Below are positions 26,445 through 34,753 of a DNA stretch of 64,000 bases, in pieces. The notes beneath the pieces are model-generated. The model saw only the letters and a program-made list of their open reading frames with translations, ran no database searches and had not been told where the DNA came from. Position 1 is the first letter of the stretch. Every line of letters starts with the position of its first letter. Made by a program: the position numbers and the translations under genes. The DNA comes from Paraburkholderia sediminicola (GTDB taxonomy: Bacteria > Pseudomonadota > Gammaproteobacteria > Burkholderiales > Burkholderiaceae): assembly GCF_902859805.1 (NCBI RefSeq), contig NZ_CADIKC010000002.1, positions 310,001-374,000 of the forward strand. Direction: 5' to 3'.

Positions 26445-27547
26445 CCGTAGCCCGCGCCGTTGACAGCCGCGCGCGAGCGCGGCCCTTTCCAGTCGTTCCA
26501 GCCGCGCGCGATCATCAGCACCGCGCCGATGGCGACCAGATCGCCGCCGAGTCCGATCAGCGTGCCGCGAAAACCGTGGAACGTATGGGGCGTTGCCGTA
26601 TCGACGATCAACGACACCAGCGTGCCGGCGACAAAACATACGAGCCCGGTACGGCCGACCGTCACCACGGCAGGCAGGCGCTGTGCGAGCCACGCGATGC
26701 TGCCGGTGCGCACGAACTGTGCGGCGAGCCAGGCGATGACGAGAAAGTTGATCACGCGTTCCACGGAAAGGTTCTGTTTATTCACGCCGGGCAGAGGCTG
26801 CGTCAGCACAAAGAGTTTAACAATGGCGAACGCCAGCACCGCGACCACCGCGGCACGCGTGAACCAGTGCGCCGTGCGGGTGGCGTGAAAGCGCTCGCTG
26901 ACGGGTTGCACCCGGCACAGAATGCCGAGCACGAACATCAATTGCCATGCAAACGGATTAAAAGCCCAGTCGGCCACGTCGTCAATGCTGAATAGCGAGG
27001 CCAGCGGCCGGGCAAGCGCCCAGATCGTCACGCTCAGGCCCAGCGCCGCAAGCGACGACCGGCGCGCCAACGGCACCACGAATGGCACGAATAGCGCAAA
27101 GATCACATACATGGGCAGCACACTCGACAAATACGGCTGGCGCCGCAGCACGGCAATATCGAATGCTTCGTGCAGCGGCTGAACCGCGAACGGCTGCCAG
27201 CCGGTCAGGTCGACCATCGGCTGGTTCAGATGCAATAGCGCGAGGACGGCGCCGGACAGCAGCGTCAATATGGCCGTCAATAGATAGGCGCGATAGATCT
27301 CCCAGCAGCGCCTCACGAAACGCATCTTCGCCGCACTCTCGCCGCGGCCCGCGAGTACCGCTGTAAACGCGGCCGCTGACGCATAGCCGCCGAGGAACAC
27401 GAACACTTCCGCGGAGTCGCACAGAGCATACGTGTGCAACATCAGATGCGACAGCGTGCTGCCGGGGATGTGATCCAGCACGATGACGATCAACACAATG
27501 CCGCGGAAGAAATCCACTTCGATCGAGCGTCCGCGGCGGGTGTCCAT
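26441..27547 (-). CDS. OpgC-like integral membrane protein
   Basis: A 368-residue multi-pass membrane protein of the OpgC family (acyltransferase-like, about ten membrane segments). The N-terminal RSIEVDFFRGIVLIVIVLDH resembles the start of OpgC, which succinylates osmoregulated periplasmic glucans in proteobacteria. ATG 27547 begins right before this conserved segment, so the longer open frame was not used. Coupled (ATGA) to the tannase-family gene, which may suggest a shared surface-ester function; that is an inference. Confidence 0.8.
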   Translation of the reverse strand: MDTRRGRSIEVDFFRGIVLIVIVLDHIPGSTLSHLMLHTYALCDSAEVFVFLGGYASAAAFTAVLAGRGESAAKMRFVRRCWEIYRAYLLTAILTLLSGAVLALLHLNQPMVDLTGWQPFAVQPLHEAFDIAVLRRQPYLSSVLPMYVIFALFVPFVVPLARRSSLAALGLSVTIWALARPLASLFSIDDVADWAFNPFAWQLMFVLGILCRVQPVSERFHATRTAHWFTRAAVVAVLAFAIVKLFVLTQPLPGVNKQNLSVERVINFLVIAWLAAQFVRTGSIAWLAQRLPAVVTVGRTGLVCFVAGTLVSLIVDTATPHTFHGFRGTLIGLGGDLVAIGAVLMIARGWNDWKGPRSRAAVNGAGYG

Positions 27548-27603
27548 TCTGGCTCTCGCAAGATGGCGCGTGCGTGCAACGCGCCGTGAAAAACGGTCAT
27601 ACA

Positions 27604-27631
27604 CATGGGAGTTCCATGTAGGAACTCCATG
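27604..27631. repeat. inverted repeat upstream of the OpgC-like gene
   Basis: CATGGGAGTTCC at 27604-27615 and GGAACTCCATG at 27621-27631 pair over 11 bp with one bulged G and a 5-nt loop. It lies 57 nt upstream of the OpgC-like start, so it is a candidate operator or leader hairpin. Confidence 0.5.
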
Positions 27632-27839
27632 AGAATAAAACGTTCCCAGCGAGACCGTGCGCCAACTCGACACGCGCTGACAACCGCCCTCTAAATGCAT
27701 TCGGAGTGCCAGCAATCTGAAAATCAGATGTCGGCATGCAGTAATACTGAGTCGTCACGCCATGATTAGTGGAAAGTCTTGCAGCAAGTTTTGCGGCTTT
27801 CAGACCATCCATCACCAGCACGATCGGTAAAGGTCACTG

Positions 27840-27873
27840 AAAAAAATCGCCGATTGCGCTGCGCGATTTTTTT
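27840..27873. terminator. strong bidirectional terminator-like hairpin in a divergent gap
   Basis: AAAAAAATCGC (27840-27850) and GCGATTTTTTT (27863-27873) form a perfect 11-bp stem with A and T tracts on both sides, like a bidirectional Rho-independent terminator. The flanking genes diverge (OpgC-like leftwards, acyltransferase rightwards), so neither needs it. The 588-nt gap 27548-28135 has no recognisable protein gene. ATCTGA-AAA-TCAGAT at 27715-27729 is a further small hairpin. Confidence 0.55.
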
Positions 27874-28135
27874 CGCTTTTTTTCATCGTAGGATGGTTTC
27901 ATACAGGCCCGTCGGATCTCCCGCTTATCGCGCGATACCACCCCTCGACGGCGGCCACTCATGTGGACCGGACACGCTGCCGGGCTGATCCTCGATCTCC
28001 TGGCGTGCTGAGCGTCATTGCGACGTTTTCCCTTTGCCGTCGTTGACTTTGCCGTCACCGGTACGCTCCGGTCCTTCCACTCTCGCCCTGAACGGCAGCG
28101 CCTTGCGCGCCGCCTTCGCACTGGAAGATAACCAC

Positions 28136-29320
28136 ATGAACGACAGGATTGCAGGCTTCGACGGATTGCGCGCGATTGCAGTTCTCATGGTCTTTTTTCA
28201 GCACCGCTTATTCGGCGACATCGGCGAAATTGGCCATCTTGGCGTGTGGATCTTCTTCGCGCTGAGCGGCTTTCTGATCATCGGCATTCTGTCGGCGCAA
28301 CGCGCGCGCATCGAAACAAACGCCAGCCGGTTCGGTGTAGAACTGAAACGCTTTCTGTTTCGCCGCACATTGCGCATTTTTCCGATCTACTACCTGATGC
28401 TGGTGGTGATGTGCGTGCTGATGGCGCTCGGCTTGGCGAGCCCGGAACTCGCGAGTGGCATGCCGTTTCATTTCGCCTATCTGTCGAACTTCTGGATCGG
28501 CTCGGTGCTGCATTACTGGCCGGGGCGTTACTCGCATCTCTGGAGCCTCGCGATCGAAGAGCAGTTTTATCTCGTGTTTGCGCCGTTATTGCTGCTGGTT
28601 GCGGTGCGGCGGCATCGCGCGGTGTGCCTCGCGATCGTCGCGCTTGGACTGGTTTCGTTGCTGGCGATGCGTGCGGCGCAGTGGCAAGACATCACGATCT
28701 ATACGCATCCGCTGACCAACTTCTGGCTGCTGGCCCTGGGCGGAATTGGCGGCTTGATGATCGCCGGGAAAGAGAGCCGCTTGCGGGTCGTGCTCGGGCA
28801 TGGTTTGACGCTGTTCGTATTGAGCGTGTGCCTTGTGGGCTTTTGTGCGACCGAGCCCATTTGGAGTCAGTTGGACAGTTCGCTTGCCTTCACGACGGTC
28901 AGCGCCTTGTACGGCCTGTGCATCGCGGCACTGGTGTGCTCGATTGCGTGCTGCCGCAACGCGGCCGTGATTGGCCTGCTTGAAACCGGCTGGCTGATGA
29001 ACTTCGGGCGCATTAGCTACGGCTTCTACCTCTATCACAATCTGATTCCGGACCTGACCCGCAACCACCACGCCACGGCGTTCTTCGGCGGTACCGTGCC
29101 GCTGTGGGCACATGTCGCCGGGATTATCGCGTCGTTCCTGATTTCGCTGACCATGGCCGTGTTGTCCTGGCGCCTGATTGAAGCACCGATTCTTCGCTTG
29201 AAAACGCGGCGTGCGCCATTGGACACCACGACACCAATGGCTACGCAAACGCCGGCCACTTTTGCCCCTCGCAAAGGGCATGCGCTGAGAGATAAAAGCA
29301 CCGCTTCAGATGCCGCCTGA
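28136..29320 (+). CDS. acyltransferase 3 (OafA/YrhL) family membrane protein
   Basis: A 394-residue protein starting MNDRIAGFDGLRAIAVLMVF, the characteristic first helix of acyltransferase-3 enzymes. GVWIFFALSGFLI, HLWSLAIEEQFYLVFAPLLL and RISYGFYLYHN are further family motifs. GGAAG lies 9 nt before the ATG at 28136, so the earlier open frame was not used. Such enzymes O-acylate surface sugars. No glycan biosynthesis genes are adjacent, so the acceptor is unknown. Confidence 0.88.
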   Translation: MNDRIAGFDGLRAIAVLMVFFQHRLFGDIGEIGHLGVWIFFALSGFLIIGILSAQRARIETNASRFGVELKRFLFRRTLRIFPIYYLMLVVMCVLMALGLASPELASGMPFHFAYLSNFWIGSVLHYWPGRYSHLWSLAIEEQFYLVFAPLLLLVAVRRHRAVCLAIVALGLVSLLAMRAAQWQDITIYTHPLTNFWLLALGGIGGLMIAGKESRLRVVLGHGLTLFVLSVCLVGFCATEPIWSQLDSSLAFTTVSALYGLCIAALVCSIACCRNAAVIGLLETGWLMNFGRISYGFYLYHNLIPDLTRNHHATAFFGGTVPLWAHVAGIIASFLISLTMAVLSWRLIEAPILRLKTRRAPLDTTTPMATQTPATFAPRKGHALRDKSTASDAA

Positions 29321-29511
29321 AAGACTCATCCATTACGTTCTGCTTTCATGCGACATGAGTAAGGGCGCGGTATCATGCGGCCTCACCTGGCCGGCTGCTT
29401 CGACCCTTGCGCGACACGCAGGCACTGAACAGACCGAACGATAAAAACAAGCCACTGCCCGCGCGAACTCCGGTCCATCTGATCCGCGCGGTGGGCTCGC
29501 GGACTTCAACG

Positions 29512-30306
29512 ATGTTTCATTTCAGTTTCGCCAACGGCGTGCTTGGCGCGAGCCTGCAGACGCTCAGCCTTTACGCGCTGCTCGGCATTGTTGCCGCGCT
29601 ATTGCTGGGCGGGATGGTCAAGGGCGTGGTGAGTATCGGCGTGCCGCTGGTGGCGATGCCGATTCTCAGCCAGTTCATGCCGATCAAGGAGGCCGTTCTA
29701 CTGCTGTCGATGCCGATCATTCTCGGCAATATTCCACAGGCACTGGAAGGCGGCGACATGCTGCCGACGGTCCGGCGCATTGCCGCGCCCTTGATCGGTA
29801 CGGTGATCGGCAACATCGTCGGCGTGAGCGTACTGATTTCGCTTGCGCCCCATCGCGCGCAGGCTGCTGCGGGCATATTGCTGATCGTTGCCGCGCTGCT
29901 CCTGCTGCTTTCACCGCGGCTCACGCTGTCACCGAAATGGGCGAAGCCGGCGGGCTTCGTATTGGGATTCGGTGCAGCGGTGATGGAGAGCATCGCTTCG
30001 GTGCCGGGGCCTTTGCTGGCGATGTATCTGATCGCCACGGGCGCCACGGGAAAAGTCTTTACGAAGCAGATCGCGATAATTCTGGTGGTGTCGATTATCA
30101 CGCTGGTTGCCACGTTTAGCGGCGGTGCGCATGCCAGCTGGAGCGACCTGGTCATTTCGGTCTGCGCGAGCGTGCCGGTGATCGCGGGAATACTGTTGGT
30201 ACGGCCGCTTAGAGACAGATTGCCGCCGGGAGCGTTTCGCGTTCTGGTTCTGGTGTTCGTTCTGGCGGCCGCGGCGCAAATGGTCTGGAAATCCGGGGTT
30301 TTATAG
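29512..30306 (+). CDS. TSUP-family (TauE/SafE) sulfite/organosulfonate exporter-like protein
   Basis: A 264-residue membrane protein with about eight hydrophobic segments and the two-fold TauE/SafE repeat: LLLGGMVKGVVSIGVPLVAM in the first half and GFVLGFGAAVMESIASVPGP in the second. The start MFHFSFANG at 29512 was chosen because the preceding in-frame segment is hydrophilic and unlike the family. Substrate is probably a sulfur-containing or carboxylate anion, not determinable here. Confidence 0.8.
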   Translation: MFHFSFANGVLGASLQTLSLYALLGIVAALLLGGMVKGVVSIGVPLVAMPILSQFMPIKEAVLLLSMPIILGNIPQALEGGDMLPTVRRIAAPLIGTVIGNIVGVSVLISLAPHRAQAAAGILLIVAALLLLLSPRLTLSPKWAKPAGFVLGFGAAVMESIASVPGPLLAMYLIATGATGKVFTKQIAIILVVSIITLVATFSGGAHASWSDLVISVCASVPVIAGILLVRPLRDRLPPGAFRVLVLVFVLAAAAQMVWKSGVL

Positions 30307-30311
30307 GGGTT

Positions 30312-30332
30312 CGGGCTGCACATGCCAGCCCG
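30312..30332. terminator. hairpin after the TSUP gene
   Basis: CGGGCTG and CAGCCCG pair perfectly around a 7-nt loop, beginning 6 nt after the TSUP stop codon. It is the likely terminator of that gene, without a clear T tract. Confidence 0.5.
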
Positions 30333-30383
30333 TGGAACGCGGATTGCTCATCATTGTTCATAGCAATCCACCGGAGAGCCATC

Positions 30384-30557
30384 GTGGCAAACATGCCCAA
30401 TCCCCCGAACGAGCACGAAAACAGGCCGGATGAAGACCCCGGCAGCCCGCCAACCGAGGTCTCCAAGCCTATTGGCGACGCCATCCCTACCCCCGTCGAA
30501 CCGGGTCTCGATCAGCCTCTGCCGCAAAAGGGCGACACGCCACCACCCGCAAAGTGA
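30384..30557 (+). CDS. small proline-rich protein, uncharacterised
   Basis: A 57-residue frame beginning GTG GCA AAC ATG with GGAGAG 6 nt upstream. The product is hydrophilic, with proline and acidic residues throughout (NPPNEHENRPDEDPGSPPTE), no cysteine and no hydrophobic segment, so it is probably disordered. The ribosome-binding site and its isolated position support a real small gene. I do not recognise the family. Confidence 0.5.
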   Translation: MANMPNPPNEHENRPDEDPGSPPTEVSKPIGDAIPTPVEPGLDQPLPQKGDTPPPAK

Positions 30558-30572
30558 CGTTCCGGCTCTCGT

Positions 30573-30599
30573 GGCGGCGCCAGAAACGTGGTCGCCGCC
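30573..30599. terminator. hairpin between convergent genes
   Basis: GGCGGCG (30573-30579) and CGCCGCC (30593-30599) flank a 13-nt loop. It lies between the convergent proline-rich small gene and the secreted protein gene at 30614. Confidence 0.4.
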
Positions 30600-30613
30600 C
30601 GTCAGTCAGTCAG

Positions 30614-31165
30614 CTAGCGTGACCCGAATGACACGACTTTCTGCCCCTCCAGACTGACCTCGACCGCCTCGGCGCAAGGCGCCTGGCAAAGCGTGCCGTC
30701 GACGGTAGCCCCGGCGCTCGGCAGCGTCTCGGTGATGATGATCGCTTTGATCACCCTGGCATCATCGGTCACCACCATTTCCAGTAGAAGTACCACCCCG
30801 CTGTCATACTGGATGGTCATCGTACCGGTGCAGTCGGATTTGATCGTGTAGACGCCGGTTTGATTGCCGACAAAATTGGTCTGGCCACCCTTTGGCGCGC
30901 CGCCGACGGTACCGGTATCGATCCGCGTAAAGTTGCCGGCCCCGTCGAAGGTCACGAGGGCAACATCGTTAAGCAGTTGTTGCGTGACAAACGGATGGAC
31001 TCCGCCCGACGAATCCAGCAATCCAATCAGGTGGCCTTGTGCGCTGAACCCATACGCGCCGTTCAGCGTCCCGAGCGAGCACTTCCCGGCAGCCGTTGCC
31101 GCACCACTGAGCGCCAGAAGCGCCATGGCGGTGGCCGACAGCACGCTTATACGTTTGCTATTCAT
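30614..31165 (-). CDS. secreted hypothetical protein
   Basis: A 183-residue protein with a clear signal peptide (SVLSATAMALLALSGAATAA). The mature part contains CSLGTLNGAYGFSAQGHLIG, VTFDGAGNFTRIDTGTVGG and four cysteines spaced for two disulfides, a pattern seen in many uncharacterised beta-rich exported proteins of Burkholderiaceae. AAGGAG is 6 nt before ATG 31165; the ATG at 31171 is too close to it. Function unknown. Confidence 0.72.
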   Translation of the reverse strand: MNSKRISVLSATAMALLALSGAATAAGKCSLGTLNGAYGFSAQGHLIGLLDSSGGVHPFVTQQLLNDVALVTFDGAGNFTRIDTGTVGGAPKGGQTNFVGNQTGVYTIKSDCTGTMTIQYDSGVVLLLEMVVTDDARVIKAIIITETLPSAGATVDGTLCQAPCAEAVEVSLEGQKVVSFGSR

Positions 31166-31420
31166 GTTCATCTCCTTCGTAAGCAAATCAGACGTTCAAT
31201 TCAATTCATGTACTTCGGCTACCTAACTGAATTGAGCGAGCCATTCAAACCGGTTGAACAGGCACACCCCTACACGGCCGACGCTATTCGCGGAGCCTGC
31301 GATAAAAGGACGAAATCCATCTGCAGGATTACGTCCAGCGGAAATACAGCGCGGTATCGTCGGCGATTCGAGCAGCGCAAGCGTGCGGTGCCGGGGAGCC
31401 GAGAGCGGAAGATAATGATG

Positions 31421-31460
31421 GGTGAATTGCTTCACCGGGCAAGTGATTGATCGCCCGGTG
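31421..31460. repeat. two overlapping, mutually exclusive hairpins
   Basis: GGTGAA-TTGC-TTCACC (31421-31436) shares its right-arm CACC with CACCGGGC (31433-31440), which pairs perfectly with GCCCGGTG (31453-31460). Only one can form at a time. They lie in the 535-nt gap 31166-31700, upstream of the secreted protein gene on minus. The rest of this gap shows no gene. Confidence 0.45.
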
Positions 31461-31700
31461 CCGGCGGATGCGTGCGGAGGAATCGCACGGAAATCCGCGC
31501 ATTGGCTGACTTCGTGAGTCGGCGGCGCATTAAGATTGCACCGCGAAATTCAGTATAGGCCGCGCATCCGGAAAAATCGGACAAAAGCGCGGCGGATTAT
31601 AACGACGGCGTGGTTGCTCCCGGCTCACGCAATACGTGCGGACCCAGAGGTACACAGCCGCACGTATCGGCGTCAACTCATCGACTCTGCGCCGAACGGA

Positions 31701-33605
31701 TCAAGCGGCAGCAGGCTCGTGAACGATCTTCAGTGCGCTCTTGTGCTCCTTGATCAGCCGGTAAACCGCTTCTCCCGGCACCGTCTCCCGCTCGAGCAGT
31801 TCGTCGGCAATGGCACGCAGCACGGGCTCGTAGGCATGCAGCAGCCCATAGCACAGCTCGTTCAATTCCTTGAGCAGCACGTTGGCGTGCTCGATGGCGC
31901 TCTTCATCTGCAGTCCCGCGTACTGCGACGGCAGCGCCGCGAGGCTGAACAGATCGCCATCGCGGTTGAAGCCGAACTTCGACACCATGTCGAGACTGAT
32001 GCGCGACGCTTCCTGAAGATCCGACGCAGCGCCGCTCGACGCTTCGGAGAACGTGAGAATTTCGGCATTGCGGCCGCCGAGCAGGACCTGAATCTCGTTG
32101 CGGATCTCGGTTTCGCGGTACAGGTGCTTGTCTTGCGCCTTGGTGATGAGCGCGACACCCAACGCGCCGCCACGCGGCAAGATCGTGACTTCTTCCAGCA
32201 CACCGGTTCCGAGCAGCGCGGCAACGAGACCGTGCCCCGCTTCGTGCACCGCGATACGTGTGCGTTCGTCTTCGCTCAATGCCCGCTCGGCGCCGCTCAC
32301 GTCGCCGATGCGCGCAATCTTGATCGCTTCCATGAAATGCTTCGCGGCGATTTCCGTCTCGCCGGCTTTGCGCGCAACCAGTCCCGCCTGATTCACAACC
32401 ATCGCGACCGTGGCCGGAGACAGGCCGGTGGTCAGGCGAGCGAGTTGGTCGTAGTCGATATCGGCGGCCTTCGACTTCAGCTTCTCCGCATAGAAGCGGA
32501 AAATTTTCGCGCGGTCTTCGCGGTCGGGCAAACGAACCTGTACCGTTCGATCGAAACGGCCTGGCCGGCGCAATGCCTCGTCCAGATTGTCGGGATGGTT
32601 CGTGGCCGCGACGATGATGACGCCTTCATTCGAAGCGAAGCCATCCATTTCGGCCAGCAACTGGTTGATGATGCGATTGCTCTCGGCTTCGACAGGACCG
32701 CCGCCGGTATCCGTGCGCTTGGCCAGGCCGTCGGCTTCGTCGATGAAGATGACCGTGGGGGCATTCTTGCGCGCGAGTTCGAACAGATGTTTGACCTTCT
32801 GTATGCCGACACCGTAGTACTTCGCACTGAAGTAGCTGCCGGTGATCGAAATGAAGTTCGCGCCGCATTCGCCGGCGAGCGCCTGGGCAAGCCGCGTCTT
32901 GCCGACGCCAGGGCCGCCGACCATCAGAATGCCGCACGGTGCGCGCACGCCCATCGACGTGAACTGCTTCGGATCGGACAGATAGCCGCGGATGTCCGCG
33001 AGCGCCGCCTTCGCTTCACCCGCGCCGATCACGTCGTCGAAACTCAGGGTAGGCGCCTTGCTGAGAAGCGAAGCGCCGCCTCTCATTTCGCGGCGCATGA
33101 ACCACACCATGCCGCCGATCAGCAACAGCGGCAGCAGCAAGCTGATCGCGTCGCGCACCTGATTAAATACTGGCACCCAGCGCGATGCACCGGTGCGAAT
33201 GTCGGCGTCGGGCAGCCAGACAAGTTGATAGGACGCGGCCTGATCAGCTTTGGGTTCACCAAGCAGCAGTGCGTGCGAAAACGTCGAGTTATGGTCGGTG
33301 ACGAAGTATTTCGCACCGTCGCGCTTCGACACGAGAATCGCGTTGGGGCTCACGCCGATCGCGGCTACGTTGGCGTCGTGAATATCACGCAGCATTTGCG
33401 ACGCGTCTTTCTCGTCATGTGTCCACGCCGAGGGATCGTGACGCATCTGATTCGCGATGCCGGTAAGCGCCGGAATTGTCTGCGCTTCGCGCTGCTGATA
33501 AAACCAGCTGCCCAGTGCGAGCAATACCGCGATTAATACCGCACTGACCCCAATGGCGATCTTGCGTGCGCGTCTGTTCCCAAGCGAGTTCTTTCCCGGC
33601 TTCAT
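31701..33605 (-). CDS. FtsH-like AAA+ membrane metalloprotease paralogue
   Basis: A 634-residue protein with an N-terminal membrane segment (IAIGVSAVLIAVLLALGSWF), a ~110-residue periplasmic part, a second membrane segment (AISLLLPLLLIGGMVWFM), an AAA domain (Walker A GGPGVGKT about residue 230, Walker B TVIFIDEADG, arginine-finger region RRPGRFDR) and a zinc protease domain with HEAGH at 454-458. The pore loop reads YYGVG where housekeeping FtsH has FVG. Membrane or stress proteolysis is expected. It is likely a second FtsH-type protease rather than the essential copy. Confidence 0.85.
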   Translation of the reverse strand: MKPGKNSLGNRRARKIAIGVSAVLIAVLLALGSWFYQQREAQTIPALTGIANQMRHDPSAWTHDEKDASQMLRDIHDANVAAIGVSPNAILVSKRDGAKYFVTDHNSTFSHALLLGEPKADQAASYQLVWLPDADIRTGASRWVPVFNQVRDAISLLLPLLLIGGMVWFMRREMRGGASLLSKAPTLSFDDVIGAGEAKAALADIRGYLSDPKQFTSMGVRAPCGILMVGGPGVGKTRLAQALAGECGANFISITGSYFSAKYYGVGIQKVKHLFELARKNAPTVIFIDEADGLAKRTDTGGGPVEAESNRIINQLLAEMDGFASNEGVIIVAATNHPDNLDEALRRPGRFDRTVQVRLPDREDRAKIFRFYAEKLKSKAADIDYDQLARLTTGLSPATVAMVVNQAGLVARKAGETEIAAKHFMEAIKIARIGDVSGAERALSEDERTRIAVHEAGHGLVAALLGTGVLEEVTILPRGGALGVALITKAQDKHLYRETEIRNEIQVLLGGRNAEILTFSEASSGAASDLQEASRISLDMVSKFGFNRDGDLFSLAALPSQYAGLQMKSAIEHANVLLKELNELCYGLLHAYEPVLRAIADELLERETVPGEAVYRLIKEHKSALKIVHEPAAA

Positions 33606-33817
33606 GAGTCACTTCCAAAAACGGGCCAAAGGAGCCCTGGTACTGGCTAAATACAGGTGATAGCGGTGGGTAGTCCGGCGATTTATATCGTCGGATTTAG
33701 GGGAGCGATCGGCGCGTTGAAAGCGATGACCTATTGTTCCGGCGCACAGTTTATCAGCGCTATATTCACTGTGTATTCTGCATACCTGAAAGTAACCGTG
33801 CCCTATTAAAAACGGTC

Positions 33818-33842
33818 AATATTGCGGTAAGCACGCAATATT
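33818..33842. repeat. perfect 9-bp hairpin upstream of the FtsH-like gene
   Basis: AATATTGCG and CGCAATATT around a 7-nt loop, followed at once by GAGGC-AC-GCCTC. It lies in the 572-nt gap 33606-34177, which I cannot assign to a protein gene. Part of this gap (about 33883-34060) looks structured or repeat-like but I cannot name it. Confidence 0.45.
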
Positions 33843-34177
33843 AGAGGCACGCCTCCAAACGCGCTGGCGGCTATACGAACAGGTGTTGGGTTTGACGCAG
33901 GGAGGAGCCGAGCGAGCCCCGGCGAGGACGACACTTTCGTGGCGATCCCCAGCCGGTTGCTCAGCCAAGTCTGGAAGTGTGTGTTGCAACACCCCCAAAC
34001 GTCCGATGGGCAAGGCGCCCAGCGGTTTCACAACTGACCGGCGAACCTCTGTGGGCCCGTCCGTATCATTACTGCACTCTCAGGTCCTTCTTTTTTATCG
34101 CCGGTACCTTGTGGCACCGATCTTCTCTCCTGCAACTACCCCGATCCTCGCAACCTTTCCCTTTAGCAAACCCGAAC

Positions 34178-34462
34178 TCAGGCAGCGGTTCGCCGCCTCA
34201 GCTTCATCTGCGCTTCACTCCCGAGCCGGTCGAGAAGCTTGATGACACGTTTGCGCTGGCTGGCAAGCAACTCGTGAGTTTCTTCCAGCTCGCGAATGCG
34301 CTTTTCCCAGTACTCGTGATCTAGCGGAACCAGCACGCTAACCGCGTCACCACGCGTCACGTACTGGACCATGTTCTCAAGATGCTCCAACTGGCTATCC
34401 ACCAGACTGGCCGGACGCAGCCCGCCGCGCTGGGCGATCGGTTGCCTGTTCGTGCCGCTCAT
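34178..34462 (-). CDS. small coiled-coil hypothetical protein
   Basis: A 94-residue protein starting MSGTNRQPIAQRGGLRPASL. From about residue 50 it is helical and highly charged (EYWEKRIRELEETHELLASQ), consistent with a coiled coil, ending in an arginine-rich tail. No membrane segment or signal peptide. The ribosome-binding site is weak. Function unknown; it lies alone between the FtsH-like leader and the divergent AraC gene. Confidence 0.55.
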   Translation of the reverse strand: MSGTNRQPIAQRGGLRPASLVDSQLEHLENMVQYVTRGDAVSVLVPLDHEYWEKRIRELEETHELLASQRKRVIKLLDRLGSEAQMKLRRRTAA

Positions 34463-34753
34463 CTTTCGATTCCCCGTAAATTGGCCGCCGGCAAAGCCTG
34501 GGCCTCGCACCCATTGCGCCGAAAATACCAATCGGCGCGCTTTCTGCGCGCAGTTGCGTTTTCCAGCGCGGAGCCTGTTATAAACGCATTGGTGGCCCGT
34601 CGATGAAACCGATCTGCATCTAATCATCCGACGATACCGCAGGTTTTTTGTTAGGCTTTACCATCCGTCTCAATATTCGACGACGGTGTGTTAAATATCT
34701 GGTTACCACCGCCACTCGCCAGAATCACACGCCTTGTTTGCAGCAACCGATCC

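Noticed and set aside
27597-27821. 74-codon frame on minus in the divergent gap
   Set aside because: No clear ribosome-binding site or family; it runs across the inverted repeats. A non-coding explanation is preferred, but a small gene is not excluded.
31536-33536. 666-codon open frame on plus, antisense to the FtsH-like gene
   Set aside because: No domain and biased composition; the protease reading is intact.
33883-34242. 119-codon frame on plus upstream of the FtsH-like gene
   Set aside because: No domain, many Ser/Pro/Arg and overlap with a small gene on the other strand; treated as unassigned sequence.
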